From positions 1 through 64,000 of the forward strand of contig NZ_JHBW01000064.1 in the NCBI RefSeq assembly GCF_001273845.1: a stretch of DNA of 64,000 nucleotides, given 5' to 3'. This stretch comes from Leucobacter musarum subsp. musarum. GTDB taxonomy: Bacteria > Actinomycetota > Actinomycetes > Actinomycetales > Microbacteriaceae. This document shows positions 1 through 9,180 of the stretch, piece after piece (position 1 is the first letter of the stretch; each line of letters begins with the position of its first letter). A program made the translations under genes and the position numbers. Under the pieces are notes generated by a model. The model saw only the letters and a program-made list of their open reading frames with translations. It did not search any database and was not told where the DNA came from.

Positions 1-1
1 C

Positions 2-1486
2 TTAGTGGTTGCTCGGGAAGCCGAGGTCGATCTTCGACTGGTCAGCGTTCGGCCAGCGCGTGGTGACGACCTTCGAGCGGGTGTAGAAGTTGATCGACTC
101 GGGGCCGTAGATGTGCGAGTCGCCGAAGAGCGAATCCTTCCAGCCGCCGAACGAGAATGCGCCTACCGGCACGGGGATCGGCACGTTGATGCCGACCATG
201 CCGGCCTCGACCTCGAACTCGAACTGACGCGCTGCGCCGCCGTCGCGGGTGAAGATCGCGGTGCCGTTGCCGAACTGGTGCGAGTTGATGAGCTCGACGC
301 CCTCTTCGTAGGTGTTGACGCGCACGATCGCGAGCACCGGCCCGAAGATCTCCTCGAGGTACACCTTGCTGTCGGTCTTGACGTGGTCGATCAGCGAGAC
401 GCCCGTGAAGAAGCCGTTGCCTTCGAACTTCGCCTCGCGGCCGTCGACGACAACTGTCGCACCCTCGGCCTCGGCGCCGGCGACGTAGCCCTCGACGCGC
501 TCCTTGGCCTCGCGAGTGATGAGCGGGCCCATCTCGGAAGCCGGATCGGTGCCGTCACCGATCTTGAGGCCCGCGATGCGGCTGGTGAGCTCGGGGATCA
601 GGCGATCCGCGACATCGCCCACGGCGACGACGACTGAGACGGCCATGCAGCGCTCGCCGGCCGAGCCGTACGCGGCCGAGATGGCGGCGTCGGCGGTGAC
701 GTTGATATCGGCGTCGGGCAGCACCAGCATGTGGTTCTTCGCGCCACCGAGCGCCTGGACGCGCTTGCCATTGGCGGCTGCGCGCTGGTAGATCGAGCGG
801 GCGATCGGGGTCGAGCCGACGAACGAGACGGCCTTGACGTCGGGGCTGTCGAGCAGCGTGTCGACGGCGACCTTGTCGCCGTGCACGACGTTGAGCACGC
901 CGTCGGGCAGGCCGGCCTCACGGAAGAGGTCGGCGATGAACACCGATGCGGAGGGGTCGCGCTCAGAGGGCTTCAGCACGACGGTGTTGCCGCAGGCGAT
1001 TGCGCTCGCGATCATCCACAGCGGCACCATGACCGGGAAGTTGAACGGGGTGATGGCGGCGACGACGCCGACCGGCTGCTTGATCGAGTGCACGTCGACG
1101 CCGGTGGAGACCTGCTCATCGCGCTCACCCTTCAGGAGGTGCAGCAGACCCGACGCGAACTCGACGTTCTCGAGACCGCGAGCGATCTCGCCTGCGGCGT
1201 CAGACAGCACCTTGCCGTGCTCGCTGGTGACGATGGCGGCGAGTTCGGGGGTGCGCTGCTTCAGCAGCTGGCGCAGGTTGAAGAACACGTCGGCACGCTT
1301 GGTGAGGCTCGTCTTCCGCCACTTCGGCAGCGCCGCCTTCGCCGCGGCGATCGCCTGCTCGACGGTCTCGACCGACGCGATGCTCAGCTCGTGCTGGGCC
1401 TCGCCGGTCGCCGGGTTGTACACCGGCTGCGTGCGCTCTGCGGCGTCGATCTTCTCGCCGCCGATGACGTGGGGAATGCGTGACAT
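2..1486 (-). CDS. mmsA: CoA-acylating methylmalonate-semialdehyde dehydrogenase
   Basis: A 494-residue aldehyde dehydrogenase whose predicted reaction is oxidation of methylmalonate or malonate semialdehyde to propionyl- or acetyl-CoA, the last step of valine or myo-inositol breakdown. The nucleophile is Cys280 in GSAGERC. The usual general-base glutamate of ALDHs is absent (ALGGAKNH near 246-253), which is the known signature of the CoA-acylating MmsA/IolA subfamily. I chose the ATG at 1486 because AAGGACAG lies just upstream; a 16-residue upstream extension has no such site. The stop is at the window edge, so the downstream neighbour is unseen. The nearby oxidoreductase and isomerase genes make an IolA-like role possible, but iolB, iolC and iolD are not in the window. 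Confidence 0.93.
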   Translation of the reverse strand: MSRIPHVIGGEKIDAAERTQPVYNPATGEAQHELSIASVETVEQAIAAAKAALPKWRKTSLTKRADVFFNLRQLLKQRTPELAAIVTSEHGKVLSDAAGEIARGLENVEFASGLLHLLKGERDEQVSTGVDVHSIKQPVGVVAAITPFNFPVMVPLWMIASAIACGNTVVLKPSERDPSASVFIADLFREAGLPDGVLNVVHGDKVAVDTLLDSPDVKAVSFVGSTPIARSIYQRAAANGKRVQALGGAKNHMLVLPDADINVTADAAISAAYGSAGERCMAVSVVVAVGDVADRLIPELTSRIAGLKIGDGTDPASEMGPLITREAKERVEGYVAGAEAEGATVVVDGREAKFEGNGFFTGVSLIDHVKTDSKVYLEEIFGPVLAIVRVNTYEEGVELINSHQFGNGTAIFTRDGGAARQFEFEVEAGMVGINVPIPVPVGAFSFGGWKDSLFGDSHIYGPESINFYTRSKVVTTRWPNADQSKIDLGFPSNH

Positions 1487-1812
1487 ATAAGTCTGTCCTT
1501 CATGCTTGACGTGTGAGCGAGTGCGCATGAACATTGCTCATGGCACGCCGCATGGAGCGCTTCTTCACGCTCCTGACTCCATGTTCTCTGACGCTGGAGT
1601 ACCACATGGGACACACTCTGGGAACAAAACTAGCCGGGGATGCATCAGCTGTGTCTGTCTCGGGAGTGAGAACGGTTCATATTCTGAGGTGACGATGATG
1701 TGCTGCGCTCGGAGTCGAGGGCTGAGTGGAGATGAACCAGTATGTTCCCGCAGAGGGAGCCATTGCGGCTCGCGAACCCCGTTCCGCCGATGCTCGACGG
1801 TGAGGAACGCGC
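1487..1812. promoter_or_regulatory. Divergent promoter region, mmsA / GH3-like gene
   Basis: A 326-bp gap between divergent genes with no credible ORF. Bases 1612-1688 are clearly related to 4192-4267, upstream of the next divergent pair. Shared parts are ACACA-TCTGGGAA-AAAA at the left, TGCAT and TGTG in the middle, and a right block (1671-1688) matching 14 of 18 bases of 4250-4267. This looks like a duplicated promoter/operator unit. Confidence 0.55.
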
Positions 1813-2832
1813 ATGAGCCTCATGCGCGACGTGATGGCCATGCTCATGCCCACGATTGACACCCTGAGTGTGCAGCGATGGATGCTGCACGCGAGCGAGG
1901 CTGGCACCGAGATGATGGTGATGGGGATCTCACCCGCCGAACGCCGTGACGGATCCATGACGGAGGACCGCCTGCGGTTTGAAACCGCGGAGCTTTTCCG
2001 GCACGTCACTGGCGAGCTACGCAGTGCATCCCCCAACGGGCTCGGCTTCGCCGTTGAGCACGAACCATGGGGCATTCAGCGTCTGCATCAGCTGGTGCCC
2101 CCGTACGCCCGAGCAGAGGCGAACCAGGGGTTCGAAGCGAACAGTGCAGGAGTGGCGCTGTCGGCCACGCTTCTCGGAATCAATCTGTTTCTCGGTCCGG
2201 TGATTGAGGTGTCGCGAGGACACCACCCCCACCGATTCAGTCGCCGTCTGGACGTCGGGCTCAACGAGATGGGGCCGATCGCTGCTTCGTACATTCGCGG
2301 CACACAGTGCGCTGGGGTGCACGCCGCGGTGAAGTATTTCCCCGGGTCAACGTGTGCCGGCGTCGGCGGAGCCGCTCCGAGCGTCGATGAGCTGAGTGCG
2401 TCCGGAGAGTGGAAGCCGGAACGGCTGCGACCCTTTCTCACCGCGATTAACGCCGGTGTGCACGCCATCGTGCTGGGGTCAGATGTTATCGAGGAGCTCG
2501 ATCCGACACACCCGGCGTCCACCTCACGGCGCACGGTTTCGTTGCTGAGAGACGACCTCAACTTCGACGGTCTGATTCTCAGTGACGAGTTGGCGAGTGC
2601 GTCGATGCGGCAGCACGGAGACATCAGTGACACCGCGACCGCAGCAATTCGGGCGGGGGTCGATTTGCTCTGGGCTCCAGGCGGCGAGCAACTCTCCCAC
2701 ATTGCACGCGGGGTCGCCGCCGCAGCTCGAGCAGACGCGACTCTGCGCGACAGCATTGCGCGCAGCGCGACGCGCGTGCGCAGCTCCCGAGCTCGCACGT
2801 CGACTGACGACCCCGCGATTACGGTGCGTTGA
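1813..2832 (+). CDS. Divergent GH3 (NagZ-like) beta-N-acetylhexosaminidase family protein
   Basis: A 339-residue cytoplasmic TIM-barrel protein of glycoside hydrolase family 3, NagZ branch. It has GINLFLGPVIEV near 120-131, VKYFPG near 175 and the GH3 active-site pattern around LILSDELA, with the candidate nucleophile at Asp258. The His-containing KHFPGHGD/DSH loop that NagZ uses as acid/base is missing (KYFPGSTCAG instead), so activity may be altered or lost. It is a paralogue of the gene at 12665-13684, of exactly the same length. No signal peptide is seen. It converges with the MFS gene and overlaps its end by 14 bp. The start is preceded by GGTGAGGAA. Substrate unknown. Confidence 0.75.
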   Translation: MSLMRDVMAMLMPTIDTLSVQRWMLHASEAGTEMMVMGISPAERRDGSMTEDRLRFETAELFRHVTGELRSASPNGLGFAVEHEPWGIQRLHQLVPPYARAEANQGFEANSAGVALSATLLGINLFLGPVIEVSRGHHPHRFSRRLDVGLNEMGPIAASYIRGTQCAGVHAAVKYFPGSTCAGVGGAAPSVDELSASGEWKPERLRPFLTAINAGVHAIVLGSDVIEELDPTHPASTSRRTVSLLRDDLNFDGLILSDELASASMRQHGDISDTATAAIRAGVDLLWAPGGEQLSHIARGVAAAARADATLRDSIARSATRVRSSRARTSTDDPAITVR

Positions 2833-4036
2833 CCGGCTTCGGTGGCCGCGCGGCGCCGATCGCCAGGGTGCCGAGCAGCACGATGGTGAGCAACGGTACG
2901 AACGCCCAGCGCAGGCCGACGTGCTCGCCGAGGAAGCCGACCAGCACCGGGCCAAGCAGCATGGTCGTGTAGGCAATCGCGGCTACCGTTGCCACATCTC
3001 GCGTGGCCGTCGCGCGATTGTCACCAGCCGCCGAGAGTGCAACGGGGTAGCCGAGCGATGAGCCGATTCCCCAAGCGATGACACCGATGATGGTGACCGC
3101 CGGGATATCCGAGATCATCACGGTGAACACGCCGATTGCGCAGCAGAAGGACGTCACTCGCAGCATCGGTACTCGCCCGAACCGGTAGAGCAGATACGTG
3201 CCGGTCAGTCGACTGAGCGTCATCGCGGCGAAATAGGTGCTCAGCGTGAGTGCCGCGCTTCCCCGACTGAAGCCGTGCTCATCGACCAGCGAGAGGGACA
3301 ACCAGTCGTTCGCGTTGCCTTCCGCAAGGGCGATGCTGGCGGCGAGCAGGCCGAGCAGGAGCACGCGACGCGATTTCCACGGGCGGTAGACTGCCTGCGG
3401 CCGTGCGGTGTCAGCTGAGGGGTCCGGGGTCGATGCATCGGGGTGCGTCTCGCGCGTCTCCTGGGGAATCTGGCGGATCGCGACGGCGCTGAGCGCAATG
3501 ACCAGCACCCCGACAACACCGAGATGCACGGGGAACGCAACAGCGAACCGCTCCGCAATGGAGCAGGTGACGAGCGCGAGCAAGCCGCCGAAACTGAATG
3601 CGGCGTGCAAGACCGGGAGCAGTGGCTTACCGGAGGCGCGCTCCGCATCGTTGCCATTGACGTTGATCGCGACGTCATGCATGCTGAAGCACATCCCGTA
3701 GCACACCATCACGAGACCTGCGGCGATGACGCTGGGGCCGCCGAGCCACAGCAGTGAGGTGGCGGCAATGATCCCGACGGCTTGGATCATGATCCAGAGC
3801 CAGAGTGATCGTCGAATCGAAATCCGATCGATCACGCGCGCGGCGATCGTAAACCCGATCACCGAACCGACCGCAGGGCAGAGCACCAAGAGACTCATCT
3901 GCGAGGTGGACGCTTCGAGGTGGTCGCGAATCGCCGGAAGTCGTCCCAGCCACGAGCTGAACATGAAGCCGGTCAAACCGAAGAACCCACCCAGGCTGAT
4001 CGCCCAGCGTCGCACTTCACGTTTCGTGTACATCAT
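2819..4036 (-). CDS. MFS transporter (YbjJ-like)
   Basis: A 405-residue integral membrane protein with about 12 hydrophobic segments and no signal peptide. The N-terminal half carries the FSSWLGRLPAIRDHL region typical of the YbjJ-type MFS branch, many of whose members are called sugar or drug transporters without direct proof. It lies in a sugar-catabolism context and shares a 543-bp intergenic region with the divergent APC permease. The start could be either of two adjacent ATG codons (4036 or 4033). Its 3' end overlaps the convergent GH3-like gene. Substrate cannot be told from sequence. Confidence 0.82.
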   Translation of the reverse strand: MMYTKREVRRWAISLGGFFGLTGFMFSSWLGRLPAIRDHLEASTSQMSLLVLCPAVGSVIGFTIAARVIDRISIRRSLWLWIMIQAVGIIAATSLLWLGGPSVIAAGLVMVCYGMCFSMHDVAINVNGNDAERASGKPLLPVLHAAFSFGGLLALVTCSIAERFAVAFPVHLGVVGVLVIALSAVAIRQIPQETRETHPDASTPDPSADTARPQAVYRPWKSRRVLLLGLLAASIALAEGNANDWLSLSLVDEHGFSRGSAALTLSTYFAAMTLSRLTGTYLLYRFGRVPMLRVTSFCCAIGVFTVMISDIPAVTIIGVIAWGIGSSLGYPVALSAAGDNRATATRDVATVAAIAYTTMLLGPVLVGFLGEHVGLRWAFVPLLTIVLLGTLAIGAARPPKPVNAP

Positions 4037-4579
4037 CGTCCCTCGATACTCCGCGACGGACCGTGTTCAAGCGACCTCCGTCGTTCGAACCGGCGACCTG
4101 TTCGCTGATTCCTTGCAATCCCGTAACCGACGCTCATGTATTCGGTACGCGCCCCAATACCATAATTTCTCAGGTGAGTGCGAGCTCTCAAACACATTCT
4201 GGGAAGAAAAGTGCTCAGAGTTGCATGACGTGTGCATGCCATCGTGCCACAACCGTTCTTATGCTGATTTCTGCGATCGAATGTGGACGGCGGCGTCCAC
4301 CCCACATCCCGCAGCATTGAACCGCTCGGGTTCGGAGTTCAATCCAGAAATCACACCGAATACGCCCCCGCTGCCGAGGGCCAAGTAGCAATGATGAGTC
4401 ATGCGCACTCCGGAGAGCACTCCATAACTGTCACAACGGATAGCCCGACTCGCGCTGCCGTGCGGCAGCGCTGATCGGTGAGTTGCGCACTTCAGAGCGG
4501 AAGGAACCCTCATGAATTCGAGGATTAACCCCAGCGCGTTCGCCACCTGCGCGAACGCTCGGAACAGGGGAGGCGCACG
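4037..4579. promoter_or_regulatory. Divergent promoter region, MFS / APC permease
   Basis: A 543-bp gap. Bases 4192-4267 repeat the 1612-1688 element. TGTGCATGC at 4231-4239 recurs at 14533-14541 and, inverted, at 14353-14361, so it may be a regulator half-site. The last 70 bases hold a small leader ORF (separate entry). No other ORF here has a convincing ribosome binding site. Confidence 0.5.
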
Positions 4580-4583
4580 ATGA
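4512..4583 (+). CDS. Candidate 23-aa leader peptide coupled to the APC permease
   Basis: A 23-codon ORF (MNSRINPSAFATCANARNRG then GAR) starts at an ATG preceded by GGAAGGAA. It stops with TGA overlapping the ATG of the permease gene (ATGA), the usual layout for translational coupling. The coding strand contains an 8-bp perfect hairpin (4536-4543 pairs with 4551-4558, 7-nt loop) that could affect translation. It may be a regulatory leader peptide or simply an upstream ORF that opens the permease ribosome binding site. The amino-acid content (four Arg, four Asn, four Ala) does not clearly point to one amino acid. Confidence 0.4.
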   Translation: MNSRINPSAFATCANARNRGGAR

Positions 4584-6076
4584 GCGCGAACGCCACCTCT
4601 CAGACTTCGGCCCCGCAGGGTGAACTCCGCGGCAAGATGGGCACCCTACAGCTCGCGCTGACGGTGCTCGCCATGGCTGGCCCTCTGGGAAATGTGATCG
4701 GTGTGCTGCCCCTCGGCATCACGCGCGGAAACGGTATCGGTACGCCCACGATCTATCTGTTCGTCGGGCTGATCTTCTTGCTGTTCGCGGTGGGCTTCAC
4801 CACCATGACACGCAACCTGCCGAAGGCGGGCGCGTTCAACACCTACATCACCGCAGGCCTCGGGCGGCCGCTCGGTCTCGGCGCCGGGTACCTCACCACC
4901 TTCACCTACTTTGTGTTCGTGGTGGGCAGCTACGCCTTCTTTGGCGTCTCGACCGCGAACGCATTCGCGCTGTTCGGGATCACCGGAATTCCGTGGTGGC
5001 TCTTCAGCCTCGCGGAGTGGATGATCATCGCATGCCTCGGCTACTTCAACGTTGAGGTCTCGGGCAAGGTGCTCGCCGGCCTCATGGCCGTCGAAGTCGG
5101 TCTCGTGATGCTCTTCAACATCCCGGTCATGTTCACGGGTGGCCCTGAGGGGTACCAGTTCCAGTCGTTCCAGCCTGAATACGTGCTGTCGGGCGACCTG
5201 GGCGTTGCAACACTGTTTGCGATCGCGTGCTACATCGGCTTCGAGACCACCGTCATCTACCGCGATGAGGTCAAGAACCCGCGCAAGACCATCCCGCGCG
5301 CCATGTACATCGCCATCATCGGCCTGGGCCTCTTCTACTCGCTCTCTGCATGGTGCCTCGTGACCTTCTGGGGACCCGACAATGTGGCTGCGGTCGGCGC
5401 AGACGACCCGACGGTGCTCTTCAACCACGGCTTCCTGCACTACTTCGGGCAGACGTTCACCCAGATCATGACACTGCTGGTGGTCACCAGCGTCTTCGCC
5501 GGCGGTCTCTCGACGCACAATGCGTTCTCGCGGTACCTCTTCATGCTCGGTCGCGACGGCAACCTCCCCCGCTACCTCGGAACCGCGAACCCGCGATTCG
5601 GTTCGCCGTCGAAGGCATCGATCACCGGTACTGTGCTCGCCGTCATCTTCGTGCTGCCCTTCATCCTCGGCGGCATGAACCCGGTCACCATGTACGCCTC
5701 GATGTTTGGCTTCGGTACGTTCAGCCTCATTGTGATGTTCGTGCTGACCTCAGTCGCCGTGCTGCGCTACTTCCGCATCGTGCGGCATTCCGAGTCGGTG
5801 TGGAACACGATCATCGCCCCGGTGCTCGCAGTGTTGGGTATGGGGTTCTTGCTCGTGCTCTCGTCGATCTACTACCCGATGTCGATCGAAGCGCCTGTAC
5901 TCGTGGCCTCGCTTGAGCAACTGCTCCTGCTGCTGATCCTTGCCGCCGGCGTCGTTGTGGCGCTGCGACTGCGTCGCAGCAACCCTGCGGCCTACCGCCG
6001 GATTGGGAACACCGCAGGCGACCACCACGATGAGCGCCAGGCCACCGGCGTGCTTCCCATCGTGCGTCGCCAGTAA
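4580..6076 (+). CDS. APC-superfamily permease
   Basis: A 498-residue permease with about 12 predicted membrane helices and a short charged N-terminus ending in ELRGKMGT. This resembles the APC family of amino-acid/polyamine transporters. It is a clear paralogue of the permease at 11099-12565, sharing LRGKMGT at the N-terminus and related helices throughout. GGGAGG precedes the ATG. It is followed 22 bp later by a Gfo/Idh/MocA oxidoreductase on the same strand, so the two are probably co-transcribed. An APC carrier beside sugar oxidoreductases and GH3-like proteins suggests an amino-sugar, amino-cyclitol or glycosylated amine rather than a plain amino acid; this is inference. Confidence 0.85.
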   Translation: MSANATSQTSAPQGELRGKMGTLQLALTVLAMAGPLGNVIGVLPLGITRGNGIGTPTIYLFVGLIFLLFAVGFTTMTRNLPKAGAFNTYITAGLGRPLGLGAGYLTTFTYFVFVVGSYAFFGVSTANAFALFGITGIPWWLFSLAEWMIIACLGYFNVEVSGKVLAGLMAVEVGLVMLFNIPVMFTGGPEGYQFQSFQPEYVLSGDLGVATLFAIACYIGFETTVIYRDEVKNPRKTIPRAMYIAIIGLGLFYSLSAWCLVTFWGPDNVAAVGADDPTVLFNHGFLHYFGQTFTQIMTLLVVTSVFAGGLSTHNAFSRYLFMLGRDGNLPRYLGTANPRFGSPSKASITGTVLAVIFVLPFILGGMNPVTMYASMFGFGTFSLIVMFVLTSVAVLRYFRIVRHSESVWNTIIAPVLAVLGMGFLLVLSSIYYPMSIEAPVLVASLEQLLLLLILAAGVVVALRLRRSNPAAYRRIGNTAGDHHDERQATGVLPIVRRQ

Positions 6077-6098
6077 TCCACCGAACCGAAGGAGCAAC

Positions 6099-7286
6099 AT
6101 GACTGACCAGCAGGAGACCCCCGTTCGCGTAGGTGTGCTCGGTGCATGCGGGTGGATGGGGCGAGTGCACTCCAACGCCTACCAGAACATCGAGGCCTAC
6201 TACGGCAAGAAGCGCGGCACCGTCGAGGTGGCATGGCTCGTTGACGCCGAGCCCAACGCGCTCGCCGCGCAGGCCGCCAAGTTCCCGACGGCCCGCACCA
6301 CGGCAGACTGGCGCGAGGTGATCGATGATCCGGACGTCGACCTGATTGACATCTGCCTGCCCGACTCGCTGCACTACGAGATTGCCAAGGCTGCGATCCT
6401 GGCCGGCAAGCACGTCTACTGCGAGAAGCCGCTGAGCGACTCCGCCGCAGAGGCTCGCGAGCTCGCCGAGCTCGCGAAGGAGGCCGGTGTCGTCACGCGC
6501 GTGGGGTACTCGTTCATGCGCAACCCCGCACACGACGTCGCTCGCGACATCATCGAGTCGGGTGAGATCGGCGAGATCACCATGGTGAAAGCGTCTCAGC
6601 ACATTGACTCCTTCGGAGATCCGAACGCGCCGTTCATCTGGCGTGCCGACGGCAACCTCGCCCCCACCGGCATCACCGGTGACACGGGTTCGCACGTCTT
6701 CGCGATCCTCGACGGACTCGTCGGGAGCATCGAGTACCTCGTCGCCGACTCACGGATCATCACGCCCCAGCGGCCGATCGTCGAAGGCGCCGGCGCATAC
6801 GGTGCGAACACCGAGCTGACCGGCGATGAGCCGATGGCCGACGTGACCAACGCGGACGCCGTCAACCTCGTGTGCACGTTCTCGAACGGCGCGATGGGGC
6901 TGATCGATTTCAGCCGCACCGCGACCGGGCGCAAGTTCGAGCAGAAGTACGAGATCTACGGCACCCGCGGCAGCCTCGTCTACAACTACGATGAGATCAA
7001 CCGGATTCGCGTCTACTCGAACGACGACCCCCAGGGACGCCGTGGTTTCAAGGCCATCGACGTGGGCACCGAGAACGAAAACTTCGCTGCGTTCCTGAAC
7101 CTGCCGAACACGGGCCTCGGATACAACGAGACGAAAGTGATCGAGGCGAGCGAGGTCATTCGTTCCGTGACGACGGGCGAGTCCATGTGGCCCGATTTCG
7201 AGGCGGGCTTCCGCATCGCGCAGCTCGTTGAGGCCTGCCAGGTCTCCAGCGATCGCCGCGCGTGGGTTGACGTCGCGAGCATCTAG
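6099..7286 (+). CDS. Gfo/Idh/MocA family NAD(P)-dependent oxidoreductase
   Basis: A 395-residue cytoplasmic dehydrogenase. The N-terminal Rossmann fold begins VRVGVLGACGWMGRVH, and the family motif CEKPLS supplies the conserved lysine. The C-terminal alpha/beta domain contains GDTGSHVF, matching the family's G-x-x-x-D/H-x-x region. Members oxidise sugars, inositols or glycosides at a ring carbon. The ATG at 6099 has GAAGGAG 5 nt upstream; the open frame before it overlaps the permease and is not coding. It is probably in an operon with the APC permease, and the TIM-barrel isomerase at 9181 is a typical partner. The exact substrate is not evident. Confidence 0.9.
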   Translation: MTDQQETPVRVGVLGACGWMGRVHSNAYQNIEAYYGKKRGTVEVAWLVDAEPNALAAQAAKFPTARTTADWREVIDDPDVDLIDICLPDSLHYEIAKAAILAGKHVYCEKPLSDSAAEARELAELAKEAGVVTRVGYSFMRNPAHDVARDIIESGEIGEITMVKASQHIDSFGDPNAPFIWRADGNLAPTGITGDTGSHVFAILDGLVGSIEYLVADSRIITPQRPIVEGAGAYGANTELTGDEPMADVTNADAVNLVCTFSNGAMGLIDFSRTATGRKFEQKYEIYGTRGSLVYNYDEINRIRVYSNDDPQGRRGFKAIDVGTENENFAAFLNLPNTGLGYNETKVIEASEVIRSVTTGESMWPDFEAGFRIAQLVEACQVSSDRRAWVDVASI

Positions 7287-7300
7287 CCGAGAATCACTGA

Positions 7301-7349
7301 CACTGCTTCGGCAGTGCAATGGGGCCGGGCATCACTGATGTCCGGCCCC
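7301..7349 (+). terminator. Tandem terminator-like hairpins after the Gfo/Idh gene
   Basis: First hairpin: CACTGC-TTCG-GCAGTG (7301-7316), a perfect 6-bp stem closed by a stable UUCG tetraloop. Second: GGGGCCGG...CCGGCCCC (7321-7349), with a further CAT/ATG pairing inside. No long T tract follows, as is common in actinobacteria. Confidence 0.65.
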
Positions 7350-7768
7350 TGCGGCGTTGTGCGGGCGGAGCTTCGGTACATGCGCATAACTCAGGTGCAC
7401 GGAGTGGGCAGGATGTGTCAAAAACCTGCTCTGAGCGAGACGGGACAGCTGAGCGAGCCTTCAGTAGCGTGGAATGTACGGGTTTCTGGCGCGCTCGCGC
7501 GCGGCCAGAGCTCACCTTGACACTGTCTCCGCGAACGATGTCGCAATCTTTGGCGAGTGGCGCACCGGCTCATGAAAGCGATGTGGTTCATAGCTCAGAA
7601 GTCCCAGAACACCGACAGCTCGTGTACCTCTGACGTGATCCGCTCTATCTCGTAACGCTGCGATCGCGGACGCGTCAACACCGCTGCGTAGTTCCATTGT
7701 CACCTGCACAGCGGCGGTGGTGGTGCGGAACAACGCGGCCTTTCAACGAAGAAACACTTGGAGAGCCA
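7350..7768. other. Non-coding stretch upstream of the second MFS gene
   Basis: About 420 bp with no ORF that has both a ribosome binding site and credible composition. It presumably holds the promoter of the MFS gene at 7769. I see no obvious shared motif with the 1.6-kb and 4.2-kb promoter regions. Confidence 0.4.
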
Positions 7769-9070
7769 ATGACGTCGAACACTTCCGCAATATCGCGACT
7801 CACTCCAGCGCGCCTGCGCGCTGCCCGAATCGCTACATTTTTCTGCTTTTTCCAGCTGGGATCGGCCATCATCATGTGGTCGACCGGCACCTCCGCGCTG
7901 CGCGAACACATGGGCTGGGAAGGCGCTTCGGGTGATGCCAGCTTTGGTGCACTGGCAGCCTCGATCGGCGCCGGAACTGCGCTGGGCTGCGTGATTATTG
8001 GCCCCCTTGTTGACCGATACGGGCCGCGTCGCGTGGCGACCCCGCTGTTGGTGCTCTACCCGCTGTCATACCTGCCGCTCGCGTTCCTGCCCGGTCTCGT
8101 GACGGCAATGGTGGCAGGCGTGCTGATCGGTCTCTTCCGAGGCACGTTCAACACCACCATCAACACGCAGGGTGTTCATCTGGAACGCCACTACGGTCGT
8201 GCGCTGCTGGCCGGTTTCAATGCGCTCTACCCGCTCGGCGGCTTCGTCACGGGCTTCATCGGAAGCTTCTTCGCGCAGCGGTTCACCGACACCCCCGCCG
8301 TGGCCTTCATGTGCATCGGTATCCCGCTCGCCATCATCGGGCTCATCGCGGGTCGGTTCATCCTCGACAAGTCCGAGTTGATCGTGGTCGAGGATCGCCC
8401 GGTCGCCGAAGCTACCGGTGACGCGGCACGCACGGCGACGATGGCCGGGTTCACGCTCGTGCTGGCCCTGCTCGGCTTCTCGGTACTCTTCTTGAGTGGC
8501 GTCTTCTCCGAAAGCGCTCCAATCGACTGGGCGCAGGAGTTCGGCCGTCGCGTCCTTGAGGTGAACCCCGGTACCGCGGGTCTCGCGCTCTCGGTGTTCT
8601 CGGGTACGCAGTTCGTGACTCGCGTGATCGGCGATCGCGTCATCTCCGCACTCGGTGACCGTAAGACGCTGGTCGCCAGCGGTCTGATCGGTGCGCTGGG
8701 CGCGCTCACGGTGACGTTCGCTCCGAACATGGGCGTCGCCTACGTCGGGTTCGGCCTCATGGGTCTCGGCCTCGGTTGCATCCAGCCGATCACGATCTCT
8801 GCCGCGGGTCGCATGGACCCGAAGAACGCCGGTCGCAACATTGGCATCGTGAACGGTGTGGGCCACCTCGGATTCCTCGTGGGCCCCGCACTGCTGTCGG
8901 TGGTGGCGACCTCGGTCGGAATCCAGTGGCTCTTCATGATGCCCGCGATCCTCATGCTGTTCGTCGCGATCGCCGGGCCGCTGCTCATCCGTTTCGCTCC
9001 CGCCCGCACCACCGGTGCGGCTCAGGCTGAGGCGCAGATGGTTGAGGCTCCGGCTGCCGAGCGAGTCTGA
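7769..9070 (+). CDS. MFS transporter
   Basis: A 433-residue major facilitator protein with about 12 hydrophobic segments. The motif LVDRYGPRRVATPL after helix 2 fits the MFS loop signature, and IGDRVISALGDRKTL occurs in the second half. The N-terminus is short and cytoplasmic; the C-terminal 25 residues are Ala/Glu-rich. I chose the ATG at 7769 because TTGGAGAG lies upstream; the 24-residue extension does not look like a transporter N-terminus. It converges with the TIM-barrel isomerase gene. It probably imports or exports a compound of this cluster; substrate unknown. Confidence 0.83.
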   Translation: MTSNTSAISRLTPARLRAARIATFFCFFQLGSAIIMWSTGTSALREHMGWEGASGDASFGALAASIGAGTALGCVIIGPLVDRYGPRRVATPLLVLYPLSYLPLAFLPGLVTAMVAGVLIGLFRGTFNTTINTQGVHLERHYGRALLAGFNALYPLGGFVTGFIGSFFAQRFTDTPAVAFMCIGIPLAIIGLIAGRFILDKSELIVVEDRPVAEATGDAARTATMAGFTLVLALLGFSVLFLSGVFSESAPIDWAQEFGRRVLEVNPGTAGLALSVFSGTQFVTRVIGDRVISALGDRKTLVASGLIGALGALTVTFAPNMGVAYVGFGLMGLGLGCIQPITISAAGRMDPKNAGRNIGIVNGVGHLGFLVGPALLSVVATSVGIQWLFMMPAILMLFVAIAGPLLIRFAPARTTGAAQAEAQMVEAPAAERV

Positions 9071-9099
9071 CACCGTACGACCTCGTTTGCGTCGCTGAC

Positions 9100-9163
9100 G
9101 AAGTGACGCGCGTGCGGTGGGGGAGTATGCCGTAAGGCGCTCCTCCACTGCACGCGTCATTTC
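9100..9163. terminator. Bidirectional terminator hairpin between convergent genes
   Basis: An imperfect long inverted repeat. The left arm near 9100-9122 and right arm near 9143-9163 pair over about 20 positions with a few mismatches (GACGCG pairs with CGCGTC in the core). It lies exactly between two convergent genes. Confidence 0.55.
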
Positions 9164-9180
9164 GGGGCTCCGTGTGAGGG

